A DNA stretch of 64,000 bases. Origin: Pelovirga terrestris (GTDB taxonomy: Bacteria > Desulfobacterota > Desulfuromonadia > Desulfuromonadales > Geopsychrobacteraceae). The position numbers were made by a program, and so were the translations under genes. The stretch covers positions 62,001 through 126,000 of the forward strand of contig NZ_JACWUN010000004.1 of assembly GCF_014773365.1 (NCBI RefSeq), read 5' to 3'. Positions 1 to 9,516 of this stretch are shown here, in pieces; within the stretch, counting starts at the first letter, position 1; every line of letters begins with the position of its first letter. The notes beneath the pieces are model-generated. The model had not been told where the DNA came from and made no database searches. It saw only the letters and a list, made by a program, of their open reading frames with translations.

Positions 1-2
1 TC

Positions 3-137
3 AGCCAACGTGGAGCGCAGGAAAAAGATCAGGTTAAAGACCTTTTGCGTGAGCAGATCAAAGAGGTGATCAATGAACTCGGCCTGGTGACCAGGGTAGA
101 TCTGGAGGAGCTAAAAAAGGATCTTAAAACTAAGTGA
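3..137 (+). CDS. C-terminal end of a phasin-like protein (partial)
   Basis: An open frame enters from the left edge and stops at TGA 135-137. The visible 44 residues are charged and helical (the tail reads VTRVDLEELKKDLKTK). This resembles the C-terminal coiled-coil of phasin/polyhydroxyalkanoate granule-associated proteins, which often precede UbiB-like kinases. The stop codon overlaps the GTG start of the next gene by four bases (GTGA), which points to translational coupling. Most of the gene lies outside the window, so the family assignment is tentative. Confidence 0.5.
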   Translation, partial: SQRGAQEKDQVKDLLREQIKEVINELGLVTRVDLEELKKDLKTK

Positions 138-1702
138 ACAGGCTCGGTCTCATTCTACATCTTTGCCGACCGGGGCGCAGTTATGCCGTCTTCAGTTTTC
201 TGATGACGGTTTTTCTGCTGTTCCGGCGCCGTTCACGCTGGTGGTGGTGGCGACCGCTATCCCCTGATCAGCTGGTTGATACCGTCCGCATGCTGGGCGC
301 CAGTTTTGTCAAGCTGGCCCAGGTACTGGCAACCCGGGCGGATTTTTTTGATGAGGACTATCTCGTCGCTCTGCGGCAGTTGCATGACCGCATGCCGGCG
401 ATGACAACAACAGACCGAACCAGGGTCTTCCGGCGCGCCTTCGATGATCCGGACGTGTTTGACTATTTTGATCAGCAGCCCCTGGCCAGTGCTTCTATCG
501 GCCAGGTCCATCGGGCGCGCCTGCGAGCTAACGGTCAGGAGGTGGCAGTCAAGCTGTTGCGCTGGAACATCCGGGTCCAGGTCCAGGTGGATATTGTTCT
601 GTTAAATCTGTTTTTACGCCTGTTTCGTCCGCTGTTTACCGACCAGACCCGTCATTCCATCGAATCCGTCCTGGCGGCTTTTACCCGAGTGATCCGACAG
701 GAAGTCAGCATGACTCAGGAACTGGCCAATCTGGAGCTGTTCAGCCAGACCTACAGTGATGCCGGGGTGCGCTTTCCGGTTCCGGTAAAAGCGCTGTCCA
801 GCGATGATGCCCTGGTCATGAGTTTTGAAGAAGGGGCACGCATCGATAACATTCGCCAGATCGAGGCTTGGGGGGTGGATTTCTCCGCTCTGATGAAAAC
901 CCTGGTGCTGTTTTACACGGAACAGATGTTGGTCAAGGGGTTTTTTCATGCTGATCCGCACCCCGGCAATCTGCTGGTCACCGCAGAAGGACAGCTGATT
1001 CTTCTCGATTTCGGTATGGTCAGCCGGATCCCGCAGGATATGCGTCAGGCGATGATCTATGCGGTCAAGGCGGCCTACGAACGTGACTATCAGCTGCTGG
1101 TTGGCGCGACCCGGCGTATGGGGATGTTAACCGAAGAGGCTGACGTTAGTGATTTAAGCCGGATTGCTGAAAATCTGTTCGCTATTTTTGACAGCGACCA
1201 TCTTGATGCCGCGAGCATGCAGGGGCTGGCTTTTGGGGTGTTGGAATTGTTGCATGATCAGCCCTTCAAGTTACCCCAGGATGTCATCTATGTGATGCGG
1301 GTGAGCTCTCTGATTGAGGGGCTGGGCACTCAGTATGTCAATAACTTCAACGGGATAAAGGATATTTTGCCGATCCTGAAAGAAAATTTGCCGCGCGCAT
1401 TAGGTGAAGATCGTGGTGTCGCGGAGCGACTAAAGCGCGAGCTGGTGCAGTTGCCCCTGACCTTGACCCAGGCGCGCACGGTCATCGAACAGGCCCAACA
1501 GGGTGACCTGACGGTGCGCATGGCGCGACCCGACCGGGATTATCTGGTGGAAAAGGTAAGTAAGCAACTACGCCGCCTTGGTTTGATGATTTTTTTTCTG
1601 GCACTGGCGTTTTACTTTCAACAATGGCTCAATCAACCCGGTACGGTCTTGTCGGTTATCAGTCTGGCGCTGGCCGCCTGGCTGCTGCGTAATAAAAATT
1701 GA
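134..1702 (+). CDS. UbiB/ABC1 (AarF) family atypical protein kinase
   Basis: This is a 522-residue member of the UbiB/ADCK family of membrane-associated atypical kinases, which support isoprenoid quinone biosynthesis. Visible family marks are a KLAQ element near residue 60 (a KxGQ variant), an alanine-rich loop ASASIGQVHRA near 120, the ATP-binding lysine in VAVKLLR near 136, the catalytic HADPHPGNLL near 275 and LLDFG near 292. Two hydrophobic helices at residues ~478-520 are the usual C-terminal membrane anchor. The GTG start overlaps the upstream stop. The gene leads a run of tightly spaced genes (89-aa protein, FAD oxidoreductase, SRPBCC). Family identity is secure, but the quinone substrate (probably menaquinone in such organisms) is not known. 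Confidence 0.93.
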   Translation: MNRLGLILHLCRPGRSYAVFSFLMTVFLLFRRRSRWWWWRPLSPDQLVDTVRMLGASFVKLAQVLATRADFFDEDYLVALRQLHDRMPAMTTTDRTRVFRRAFDDPDVFDYFDQQPLASASIGQVHRARLRANGQEVAVKLLRWNIRVQVQVDIVLLNLFLRLFRPLFTDQTRHSIESVLAAFTRVIRQEVSMTQELANLELFSQTYSDAGVRFPVPVKALSSDDALVMSFEEGARIDNIRQIEAWGVDFSALMKTLVLFYTEQMLVKGFFHADPHPGNLLVTAEGQLILLDFGMVSRIPQDMRQAMIYAVKAAYERDYQLLVGATRRMGMLTEEADVSDLSRIAENLFAIFDSDHLDAASMQGLAFGVLELLHDQPFKLPQDVIYVMRVSSLIEGLGTQYVNNFNGIKDILPILKENLPRALGEDRGVAERLKRELVQLPLTLTQARTVIEQAQQGDLTVRMARPDRDYLVEKVSKQLRRLGLMIFFLALAFYFQQWLNQPGTVLSVISLALAAWLLRNKN

Positions 1703-1717
1703 CGAGGAAAAAAGAAG

Positions 1718-1987
1718 ATGAAGGTGACCTATGTAGATGCCCACAAAGAGATCATTCTGGAAAATTTACCCCATTTTTTTAGCGAGCAACTTATTGATGA
1801 CCCCGAGGCATTGCTTGAACAGCTGGAGCGCGAGTTGCGCAGTTTATACGTGCGTCAGGGCAACGACTGGACCGGGCGCGGTGAGATTGGCGATCCCCGG
1901 CTGGAAGCGACCATTGCCGTACTCGAGGCAGTAAGGGCCGAGTGTCTGCAGACGATCGAATCGTCCGTTCATAACAGGAGTCAATAA
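1718..1987 (+). CDS. Small conserved hypothetical protein (89 aa)
   Basis: ATG at 1718 follows a GAGGAAAAAAGAAG purine-rich ribosome site. The 89-residue product is acidic, with no signal peptide or membrane segment, and contains a helix rich in Glu/Leu (LLEQLERELRSLYVRQG). I do not recognise the family. It sits 15 bp after the UbiB-like kinase, and its TAA shares a base with the ATG of the FAD oxidoreductase (TAATG), so it is almost certainly translated as part of that operon. Confidence 0.75.
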   Translation: MKVTYVDAHKEIILENLPHFFSEQLIDDPEALLEQLERELRSLYVRQGNDWTGRGEIGDPRLEATIAVLEAVRAECLQTIESSVHNRSQ

Positions 1988-2934
1988 TGAGAGCAGCAGT
2001 GATCGGTGCCGGGATGGCAGGAGTAACCATGGCCCGGCAGCTAGTGGCGCAGGGGAATGCAGTGACCCTCTTTGATAAGAGCAAGGGTACCGGTGGGCGT
2101 ATGTCGAGCCGCTCCTGGCAGGGGGGCTGGATCGATCATGGTGCCCCCTATTTTGCCGCCCGGTCAGACGAATTTGCCGGTTACCTGCAACGACATCTGG
2201 CGCCCGAGGTCTGGCGATCCTGGCAGGCACAGATAAGTGGGACCCCGAACCAGGACGAATTGGCAGATTATATTGGAATTCCGCGTAACAGCAGCATCAC
2301 CCGTTCCCTGCTTGGAGCAATTAACTTTCAACCTTCTACCCGGATTGCCGGACTGGAGCGTGAAGGTAACAGTTGGTTGCTTTTCAATGATGGTGAATCC
2401 TTGTTGGGGCGTTGGGATCTGGTGGTCATCACTGCACCTGCTCCCCAGACCTATGTCCTGGTGCGGGACTTTCACGAGATCGCCGAACAGGTAAAAAAGG
2501 CGCAGATGGAGCCCTGCTGGGTTGCGGCAGTGCAGTTGTCTGAACCCTTGAACGAGACTGCCGAAGTCATGATTGATCCTGTTGCGGGATTGCGGCGGAT
2601 TGTCGCAAATAGTGCCAAGCCCGGGCGCAACAACAAGAATGTCTACTTGTTGCAGGCAACCGCCGACTGGTCCCAGGGTCATCTCGAAGAAACGCCGGAG
2701 ATGGTCGGTGCCAAGCTGTGTGAGTTATTGCTGCAGGGTCTTTGTCCAGCAACGCCACCGCAGCTGTTATTTGCCCACCGCTGGCGCTATGCCTTTACCA
2801 AAACCCCTTTAGGTAAGGGGTTTTTATGGAGCCAGGGTTTGCAATTAGGTATATGTGGTGACTGGTGCATCGGTCGCACCGTGGAGGATGCCTGGGCCAG
2901 TGCTATGGCTCTGGCCGAACAGATCAGCAACTGA
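1987..2934 (+). CDS. Renalase-like FAD/NAD(P)-dependent amine oxidoreductase
   Basis: This 315-residue flavoprotein opens with a Rossmann FAD-binding motif (VIGAGMAGVTMARQL), followed by the GTGGRMSSR segment typical of renalase-like and photolyase-associated oxidoreductases. The C-terminal stretch ICGDWCIGRTVEDAWASA matches the second FAD-contacting motif of this family. It is predicted soluble and cytoplasmic. Its start overlaps the previous stop, and an SRPBCC protein follows 18 bp later, a pairing often seen in bacteria. The true substrate cannot be told from sequence. Confidence 0.88.
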   Translation: MRAAVIGAGMAGVTMARQLVAQGNAVTLFDKSKGTGGRMSSRSWQGGWIDHGAPYFAARSDEFAGYLQRHLAPEVWRSWQAQISGTPNQDELADYIGIPRNSSITRSLLGAINFQPSTRIAGLEREGNSWLLFNDGESLLGRWDLVVITAPAPQTYVLVRDFHEIAEQVKKAQMEPCWVAAVQLSEPLNETAEVMIDPVAGLRRIVANSAKPGRNNKNVYLLQATADWSQGHLEETPEMVGAKLCELLLQGLCPATPPQLLFAHRWRYAFTKTPLGKGFLWSQGLQLGICGDWCIGRTVEDAWASAMALAEQISN

Positions 2935-2952
2935 CCTGAAGGGGTTGTTAAG

Positions 2953-3429
2953 ATGCATGAACTTCACCGTGAATTACTGCTTGATGCTCCCTGTGAAAGC
3001 CTTTGGGATTTCATCGCGACACCTGAGAACCTCAACCAGCTGACCCCGCCGGAACTGGATTTTCAGATTGTCAGTGAATTGCCGGAACGGATGTATAATG
3101 GACTGACTATTCTGTACCGGATCCGCATTCCCTGGTTCGGTACCCACCGTTGGCTTACGGAAATCAAACATATCCGCGAGGGGGTTTCCTTTGTTGATGA
3201 GCAGCGTCTTGGTCCCTATAGACTCTGGTATCACTATCATCAAATTGAAAGCCTGGGAACAAATAAAACTAGAATGATTGACCATGTAAGCTACGCACTC
3301 CCCTTTGGTCCGATGGGGGAGCTGGTCCATTCGCTGAAGGTACGGCAGATGTTAAAGGATATTTTCGACTACCGGCGGGTTAAATTGCTGGAACTGTTCC
3401 CGCCGGTTACTGACAACGCCGGTCCTTGA
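2953..3429 (+). CDS. SRPBCC (START-like) ligand-binding family protein
   Basis: A 158-residue protein with the layout of small SRPBCC/polyketide-cyclase-like domains. It has an N-terminal strand and helix (APCESLWDFIATPENL), a strand-rich centre, and a long C-terminal helix after ALPFGPMGELVHSLKVRQML. There is no signal peptide. GGGGTTGTTAAG precedes the ATG. It is the last gene of the run that starts with the UbiB-like kinase. These proteins bind hydrophobic ligands, and no ligand can be named here. Confidence 0.84.
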   Translation: MHELHRELLLDAPCESLWDFIATPENLNQLTPPELDFQIVSELPERMYNGLTILYRIRIPWFGTHRWLTEIKHIREGVSFVDEQRLGPYRLWYHYHQIESLGTNKTRMIDHVSYALPFGPMGELVHSLKVRQMLKDIFDYRRVKLLELFPPVTDNAGP

Positions 3430-3707
3430 ATCCGGCTGGCGCAAAACAACCAGACTATCCAACTGCTGGTATCTACCTCCTGAGCAACTATTCAGCTGCT
3501 GTCCTTCGCACAGGGTCAGGGATGACGAAAAGCGTCCTTTGACGAGGGATTCTAAGACCCGATGCTGAACAGATACCCTCCGGCAAGGTACATATTCCAC
3601 ATTCCCCTTTCGAATGTTTTGAGCTATGGTGTTCGGCGTCAATCAGCCATCGAGCCGAACCTATTGCGTACCCGGCTTATTTAAACCAGATCAGGTCGGA
3701 CTTCCAT

Positions 3708-4394
3708 ATGTTGCTGCAGGGAACCCTGGTAAACATGATCGCTATCGTCGTCGGATCCCTGATCGGTCGATGGGCGGGGCGATATTTATCTGCTACCATC
3801 AGAAACACCCTGATGGCAGGTCTGGGTCTGGCCGTCCTGTTAATCGGGCTGCAACTGGCGCTGCAAAGTCAGCAGATCATGATCGTGATCGGCAGCCTGA
3901 TTGCCGGCGGTCTGCTGGGCGAATTACTGGCCATCGAAAAGCGCCTGGAGTCCTTTGGCCTGCGACTGCAGCAGCGTTTTTCCGGGATGGGCAAGGTCGC
4001 CGAGGGGTTTGTTACTGCCAGTCTGCTGTACTGTGTCGGCGCCATGGCGATCATGGGAGCGTTGCAGGACGGCATGGGGGAAGAACCGACGATTCTTTAC
4101 GCCAAGGCCTTTCTAGATGGCGTTGCATCCATCGCCCTGGCATCGACCCTGGGAATCGGTGTCATTTTTTCCATCATCCCCCTGCTCCTTTACCAGGGTG
4201 CCATTACTCTGGCAGCAGAGATGAGTCGTACCCTCCTGACCCCGGCTGTTATCGTTGAAATGAATGCTGTCGGTGGCCTCCTGATTACTGCCATTGCCCT
4301 GGATCTGATCGGCGTAAAACGTCTGCCGGTCGGCAATCTCCTGCCGGCGGTCGCTGTCGCTGTTGGCTTGATGTGGCTATTTCAATTGGCTTGA
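3708..4394 (+). CDS. DUF554 family membrane protein (YqgA-like)
   Basis: A 228-residue, highly hydrophobic protein with about six or seven membrane segments. The glycine-rich opening (GTLVNMIAIVVGSLIGRWAG) and the segment VTASLLYCVGAMAIMGALQDG are characteristic of DUF554/YqgA, a family of unknown transport function. It stands alone, with 278 bp upstream and 164 bp downstream before a convergent gene. I see no strong ribosome site before ATG 3708. Family call is firm, function unknown. Confidence 0.92.
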   Translation: MLLQGTLVNMIAIVVGSLIGRWAGRYLSATIRNTLMAGLGLAVLLIGLQLALQSQQIMIVIGSLIAGGLLGELLAIEKRLESFGLRLQQRFSGMGKVAEGFVTASLLYCVGAMAIMGALQDGMGEEPTILYAKAFLDGVASIALASTLGIGVIFSIIPLLLYQGAITLAAEMSRTLLTPAVIVEMNAVGGLLITAIALDLIGVKRLPVGNLLPAVAVAVGLMWLFQLA

Positions 4395-4558
4395 GCGCTC
4401 TTCACTTCAGCTCTTCCTCTCACCTCACATCACCTTTCCTTAAACGTCCACCTCCAGCAGATGTTTAAGCGAATTATGGGTGGATTGGTTTGAATAATAA
4501 TACCTTGCTGGTGTTGTTTAAGTACCGGTGGCGGGATGAACATTCAATACCACAGTTT

Positions 4559-5293
4559 TTAATGCCAAACCTTATCTACCCAGGTTTGTGGAGTAAAGTG
4601 CCAGGCGACCTGGGCCTGAAAGAGTTCGGCGGTGGCCAGAGCATCGATCAGGGCATGATGGGGAGTATAATGCGGCAGATGATAACGGCTGCGACAAGCG
4701 GCCAGCCGGATTGATTCGGGGGTGCGTCCGAAAAACTGGACGATGCGCTGAAAAAAGCGCCGCCGGACATAGCGATTGTCGATCTCCATGGTATCGATGG
4801 CCGGAAAGACAATCCCCTCACCAATCCGCTCCTTGAGAGCAATATCAAGAAAACGGCGTTCAATCTGCCGGCAATGAACCACCACCACCCTGTGCGCCAA
4901 AGCCAGCAACAATTCGGGTAATATCTGCTTCAGATCGTGACCGACCAGTGCTTCCGCGTGGGTGATCCCGTGAATAACGACCGAGCTGGTGGTCAGCGGT
5001 TTTTCCGGATTCAGGACCCAGTAGCGGGCCTTGCTGCAGTAGATACGATGCAGGTCAAAAGGAATCAGACCGACACTGACGATAGCATCGCGAGCCGGAT
5101 CGAGCCCGGTGGTTTCAATATCCAGTGCCACCAGCGAGACGTCGCTCAGGGGGGTTTCAGGTGCTACCACCCCGGCCTGGTAATATTGTTTAAGACCGGG
5201 GTTTTTGGCTGATATTGCCAACTGGTCAAACAGTTGGGGCCATTGAGGGGGGCGATGGTCGGATGGTTTTTTTGCCGATTTAAGATAGAGCAT
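4559..5293 (-). CDS. DnaQ-like 3'-5' exonuclease (DEDDh family)
   Basis: A 244-residue protein carrying the exonuclease fold of the DNA polymerase III epsilon type. Motif I is ALDIETTGLDP near residue 57. Motif II is degenerate (VVVHCRQIERRFLDIAL), and motif III is HHALIDALATAELF with the DEDDh histidine and aspartate. It starts 3 bp after the stop of the DUF294 nucleotidyltransferase gene, so the two are one operon. That pairing is common next to acetate/solute transporters and suggests a signalling or housekeeping role rather than replication proofreading. Confidence 0.9.
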   Translation of the reverse strand: MLYLKSAKKPSDHRPPQWPQLFDQLAISAKNPGLKQYYQAGVVAPETPLSDVSLVALDIETTGLDPARDAIVSVGLIPFDLHRIYCSKARYWVLNPEKPLTTSSVVIHGITHAEALVGHDLKQILPELLLALAHRVVVVHCRQIERRFLDIALKERIGEGIVFPAIDTMEIDNRYVRRRFFQRIVQFFGRTPESIRLAACRSRYHLPHYTPHHALIDALATAELFQAQVAWHFTPQTWVDKVWH

Positions 5294-5296
5294 TGT

Positions 5297-7171
5297 CTAT
5301 CCCTGCTTCGCACTGCGTCTGGCCGGGTAGCGAAATTTAAGGAACTTCTGGGCATTGGACAGGGCCTGAAAGGCATCCTTGAGATTTCGCCGGTCAAATT
5401 GGCTGAGGGTTTCCGGATTAATATTGTTGTCAGCGTCCACGCCAAGGGTCAGGCTTTGCGCCTGGTGCCTTAGTCGTACCATCGACATAAACTCCAGGGC
5501 ATCACGCAGCGCTTCGGTACGACCCAAGGGGAGCACGTTCGCATCGCGAATATCGTCAAGACGATCAAACGAATTTTGCGCCGTCGAACCGGCCGCCAGG
5601 GCGTGAACCCGGATCAGGGCCGCCAGTGGCGCCGTACCACGGCGTTTGAGGTCAAGGGAGTTCTTGTGCTTGCCGTCGCGCTCGAGCAGGAAGTCTTTGA
5701 AAAAGCCCAGTGGTGGGGTGCGGCTTAAGGCGTTACGGGCGAGGGCAAAGAGAAAATACGGGCTTTTTTTCGCCTGACCGGCAATCTGTTCTTTGAGTTG
5801 TTCGACCCAGCCAACCTCCCCCCAGATCCCCTCCAGATCAAAGAATATGGAGCTGTTCAGCAGATCTTCCGGGGTCGGTTTGGCAATCCACTGGGCAAAA
5901 TAGCGGCTCCAGACTTTTCGCGGTTGACGCCACCGCTCTGTGGTTGCCATGATTCCCCCTTTACAGTAGGGATAACCGGTGGCTGCCAGGCCGTCACAGA
6001 TAAACGTCGCCAGCTGTTTAAAATAGTCACCATGGACGGTCGGGTCGTAGGAATCATCAAGAATCAGAGCGTTGTCCTGATCCCCACCCGGCAACAACTC
6101 GTCACGCGCCATCGAACCGAGGGCGACAAAGCAACAAGGGATCGGCGGTGCCCCAAGTCTCTCTGTCGCCAGTTCCAGCAGTCGTTGTTTGACACTGCGG
6201 CCGAACACCGACATGGCGCTGCCGACCATCTGGGAATTAGCCTCCTCATTGACCATCCGCACAAAACTGGCTTCAATCTCAGGCTTTAATCCGGATAGTT
6301 CCTCAACGTCCTGAGCCCGCAGGATCCGCGCCACCACCAGCAGGCTGTTCTGTGATTCGTAACGGATTAAATCGGACAGGGATATTACCCCGACGGGCCG
6401 CCGATCGCGCATCACCGGCAGGTGGTGAATGCGGTAGCGCAGCATGGCCAGCATGGCTTCAAAAACGTACTGCTGGGCCTCGATACTGATCAGGTTTTCC
6501 GACATGATGCCGGCAACCGCGGTCTTCAACGGCAGACCGGCAGCAATAAAGCGAGTGCGAAGATCGCGATCGGTGATAATCCCCACCACTTGTCCAGGAT
6601 CATCGGCAGCACAGATCAGCAGGGACGAGACCCCTTCTTCGGTCATCCGTTGTCCGGCCTCAAAAACACTGGCGGTTGCCGCTATACTGACCGGCTCTCG
6701 ATTTATCAGCTGCTGGATTCGTGTCCGCATCAACTCATTGGATTGGTTGGCACGCGAAACCGCCTGGCGTAAACGGGCCCGATCCCCCAACTCAACGTAG
6801 TCAGCAAAGGCATCGTGATCGTCACAGAGCTGGTTAAATTGTGCCTCGGGGATAATATACAGCAGGGAATCTTCGAGGGCGCGGGCCGGAAAACGCACGC
6901 GGTTGTGCATCAGCAGGCTCATCTGGCCGAACAACGACCCCTCTTCAAGGCGATTATAGAGGGTGCCGTTACGCCGGAACACTTCGACCGAGCCGCTGCG
7001 GACAAAATAGACTTCGTGGATCTCGTCGCCAAAGCTGAGGATGGTACTGCCAGCCTTGTAATAGGCAACTTCAACCTGAGCCGCAAGCTCTTGCACGACC
7101 TCAACCGGCAGCGCCTCAAAGGGTTCAAAGCGCCGCAGGTGATCAGAAATTTCCAGCAGTTCAACTTCCAT
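5297..7171 (-). CDS. cNMP-binding/CBS/DUF294 nucleotidyltransferase-like protein
   Basis: A 624-residue soluble regulator. The N-terminal ~120 residues form a cyclic-nucleotide-binding domain (LSFGDEIHEVYFVRSGSVEVFRR). A CBS pair follows at ~155-280. A DUF294 nucleotidyltransferase domain near residue 355 carries GSMARDELLPGGDQDNALIL, in which the GS, R-E and D-D residues match the GlnD/GlnE-type active site. A DUF294 C-terminal helical domain closes the protein. It lies 51 bp downstream of the BCCT transporter and 3 bp upstream of the DnaQ-like exonuclease. Homologues usually sit beside transporters, so it probably adjusts transport in response to adenine nucleotides; that is inference. Confidence 0.93.
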   Translation of the reverse strand: MEVELLEISDHLRRFEPFEALPVEVVQELAAQVEVAYYKAGSTILSFGDEIHEVYFVRSGSVEVFRRNGTLYNRLEEGSLFGQMSLLMHNRVRFPARALEDSLLYIIPEAQFNQLCDDHDAFADYVELGDRARLRQAVSRANQSNELMRTRIQQLINREPVSIAATASVFEAGQRMTEEGVSSLLICAADDPGQVVGIITDRDLRTRFIAAGLPLKTAVAGIMSENLISIEAQQYVFEAMLAMLRYRIHHLPVMRDRRPVGVISLSDLIRYESQNSLLVVARILRAQDVEELSGLKPEIEASFVRMVNEEANSQMVGSAMSVFGRSVKQRLLELATERLGAPPIPCCFVALGSMARDELLPGGDQDNALILDDSYDPTVHGDYFKQLATFICDGLAATGYPYCKGGIMATTERWRQPRKVWSRYFAQWIAKPTPEDLLNSSIFFDLEGIWGEVGWVEQLKEQIAGQAKKSPYFLFALARNALSRTPPLGFFKDFLLERDGKHKNSLDLKRRGTAPLAALIRVHALAAGSTAQNSFDRLDDIRDANVLPLGRTEALRDALEFMSMVRLRHQAQSLTLGVDADNNINPETLSQFDRRNLKDAFQALSNAQKFLKFRYPARRSAKQG

Positions 7172-7222
7172 TATGTGCCTGACGTATTTAAACGAGGGGT
7201 AACTATTCTTGGTAACTTGTTA

Positions 7223-8896
7223 CTAGCCACGCGGCTCAGATGCCAACCCTTTGATTAACGACCAGCAACTGATTAACAGAATAATGGTAAAAGGAAAACC
7301 GGTTGAAACCGCCATGGCTTGCAATGCCACCAGACCACCACCAAGGATCAGGACAATTGCCACCAGCCCTTCAAAGGTGCACCAGAAAACCCGCTGTGGT
7401 ACCGGCGCTTCGACCTTGCCCCCGGCAGAAATGGTGTCGATAACCAGTGAGCCGGAGTCGGACGAGGTCACGAAGAAGACAATGACCAAAACAATCGCGA
7501 TAAAAGAGGTGATCTGTGACAGGGGTAACGCGTCAAGCATTAAAAAGAGCTGTAGCGGAAGCACTGCTTCTGCCACCGCGGTGTAGCCATCCGTGACAAG
7601 CTGACTGATGGCGGTGCTGCCGAAAACGGTCATCCACAGAACACAAGCGGCTGACGGAATTAACAGGACCGAAATCAGAAACTCCCGCACCGTTCGGCCA
7701 CGTGAGACGCGGGCGATAAACATACCGACGAAGGGGGACCAGGAAATCCACCAGGCCCAGTAAAAGGAAGTCCATCCTTGGGCAAAATTACTGTCGGCGC
7801 GGCCGATGGGGTTGGCCAGGGCCGGTAGATGCTGAAAATAAGCACCGAGATTGCTGAAAAAGCCGGTGATAATCGCCAGGGTCGGGCCAACAATGATGAC
7901 AAAGAGCAATAGCAGCGCCGCGAGGGTCATGTTGATCTGCGACAAGCGCTGTACGCCGGCCTCCAACCCGGCGACCACGGAAAAGAGAGCCACCGCCGTG
8001 ATAGCAACAATTAGCAGGACCTGGGTGGTGGTTCCCGGGGGCAGGTCAAACAGATAACTTAAACCGGCAGCCGCCTGGGATGCTCCGATGCCAAGGGACG
8101 TAGCAAGACCGAACAGGGTCGCAAAGATTGCCAGAATATCGATGATATGCCCCGGCCAGCCCCAGATCCGCTCGCCCAGGAGGGGATAAAAGATCGAGCG
8201 AACCGTCAGGGGGAGCCCTTTGTTGAAGGAAAAGAGGGCCAGCCCCAGAGCAATCACCGAATAGATCGCCCAGGGATGGAGAGCCCAGTGATAAATGGTG
8301 GCCGCCATGCCCAGTCGCTCTGCGGCCAGGGCATCACCGACAGCTCCGGCCAACGGTGCCCAGTCGGTTCTGACGCCACCCTCAACCGTGGTTCCGGCAA
8401 AAGAACTACTGAAATGCGACAATGGCTCAGACACACCGTAAAACATCAGACCGATGCCCATACCGGCGGCAAAGAGCATGGAAAACCAGCCCAGATAGCT
8501 GAAGTCCGGCTTCGCTTCGGTGCCACCAATTCGCACCCTGCCCAAAGGGGAAACAACCAGACCGAGACAGACCAGCACGAAGATATTGCCGGCAGAAATG
8601 AAAAACCAGTCTAGATTGGATGTCAACCAACCCCGCAAGGAACCGAACAGCGGTTCGGCCTGAGTCTGAAACAGCAGGGTCAGGACGACAAACAGAATAA
8701 TTGTCCCTGCTGCAGTGCCGAACACCGGGTTGTGAATATCAAAACCGTAACGACCCAGTTTAAAACTGACATTATCCTGTCCGACTTTATAGTCCGTATC
8801 GATCGGGTTGACTTCACCCTCCGGTTCAATCTTGTCAAGGTGGGCGATGACCTCTTCGAGGTCATCGGGTTTATTCTTATCTTTCTTTTGTGTCAT
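7223..8896 (-). CDS. BCCT family (betaine/carnitine/choline) transporter
   Basis: A 557-residue, 12-helix sodium- or proton-coupled transporter. The signature GWTSFYWAWWISWSPFVGMF, with the tryptophan box for the quaternary ammonium headgroup, is intact, as is MGIGLMFYGVSEPL. I place the start at ATG 8896 because AGGAG sits six bases before it; an upstream in-frame start at 8950 would add 18 residues without a good ribosome site. It probably imports glycine betaine or a related osmolyte. The DUF294/DnaQ-like pair downstream may be cotranscribed. Confidence 0.95.
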   Translation of the reverse strand: MTQKKDKNKPDDLEEVIAHLDKIEPEGEVNPIDTDYKVGQDNVSFKLGRYGFDIHNPVFGTAAGTIILFVVLTLLFQTQAEPLFGSLRGWLTSNLDWFFISAGNIFVLVCLGLVVSPLGRVRIGGTEAKPDFSYLGWFSMLFAAGMGIGLMFYGVSEPLSHFSSSFAGTTVEGGVRTDWAPLAGAVGDALAAERLGMAATIYHWALHPWAIYSVIALGLALFSFNKGLPLTVRSIFYPLLGERIWGWPGHIIDILAIFATLFGLATSLGIGASQAAAGLSYLFDLPPGTTTQVLLIVAITAVALFSVVAGLEAGVQRLSQINMTLAALLLLFVIIVGPTLAIITGFFSNLGAYFQHLPALANPIGRADSNFAQGWTSFYWAWWISWSPFVGMFIARVSRGRTVREFLISVLLIPSAACVLWMTVFGSTAISQLVTDGYTAVAEAVLPLQLFLMLDALPLSQITSFIAIVLVIVFFVTSSDSGSLVIDTISAGGKVEAPVPQRVFWCTFEGLVAIVLILGGGLVALQAMAVSTGFPFTIILLISCWSLIKGLASEPRG

Positions 8897-9516
8897 AGAT
8901 ATCTCCTGAAGCCATTTAGCGAATAAATAGCCGAAAAAAGGGGGATGCATGACTAATCGGCAGAAAAAGATCCCGGACGTGACTCAAAAGTGAGGGAAAA
9001 GACGATTAAGCTCGATGGCTTGGTGATTGCAGACCACGCTGTCCACTGATGCTCAGGTATTGCGGCATATAGCTTCAACGCGCCTGTCGTCCTGGCCTGC
9101 CCCGTAAACAGCTATTCACGTTCAGACTGGCCGACCTGACATGCGACATCAATTAATAGGGTTTATCAATACAAACAACTGAAAACCCTATCATAGGTTT
9201 TGACGATTTGCAAAATGAGCCTCAACATATTCTTGCAAACAGGTGTTGAACAAAGGCCTCTGTTTGACAGCAAAAGAGGCTGTAGCGATGTGCCGTCAGG
9301 ATATTTATTGCTTTATCTCCCTCCAAAACTTACTGCTAACATACCGAAAACAGATAAATGTAACCCGACATCCAGAGTCATTCCAGTCGATGTCCAATGC
9401 GCAGAAGATTTTTGTCAGCTATAACTGGAATCAACACGCAGCAAGGGGGGCAAGGTCAAGGGAACAGTAATCGGTCCAAAGATCAGCTGCGCAACCTTCA
9501 GCCCAAGGAGGAAAAT
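8897..9516. other. Intergenic region with an inverted repeat
   Basis: These 620 bp hold no convincing gene. They separate the BCCT transporter (leftward) from the secreted protein at 9517 (rightward) and so must carry both promoters. A 9-bp inverted repeat (ATAGGGTTT, with its complement AAACCCTAT) spans 9156-9191, and a shorter GCCTCT/AGAGGC hairpin lies at about 9259-9280. Their role is unknown. Confidence 0.5.

Noticed and set aside
8894-8950. Longer N-terminus for the BCCT transporter
   Set aside because: The upstream ATG lacks a ribosome site, while ATG 8896 has AGGAG at good spacing.
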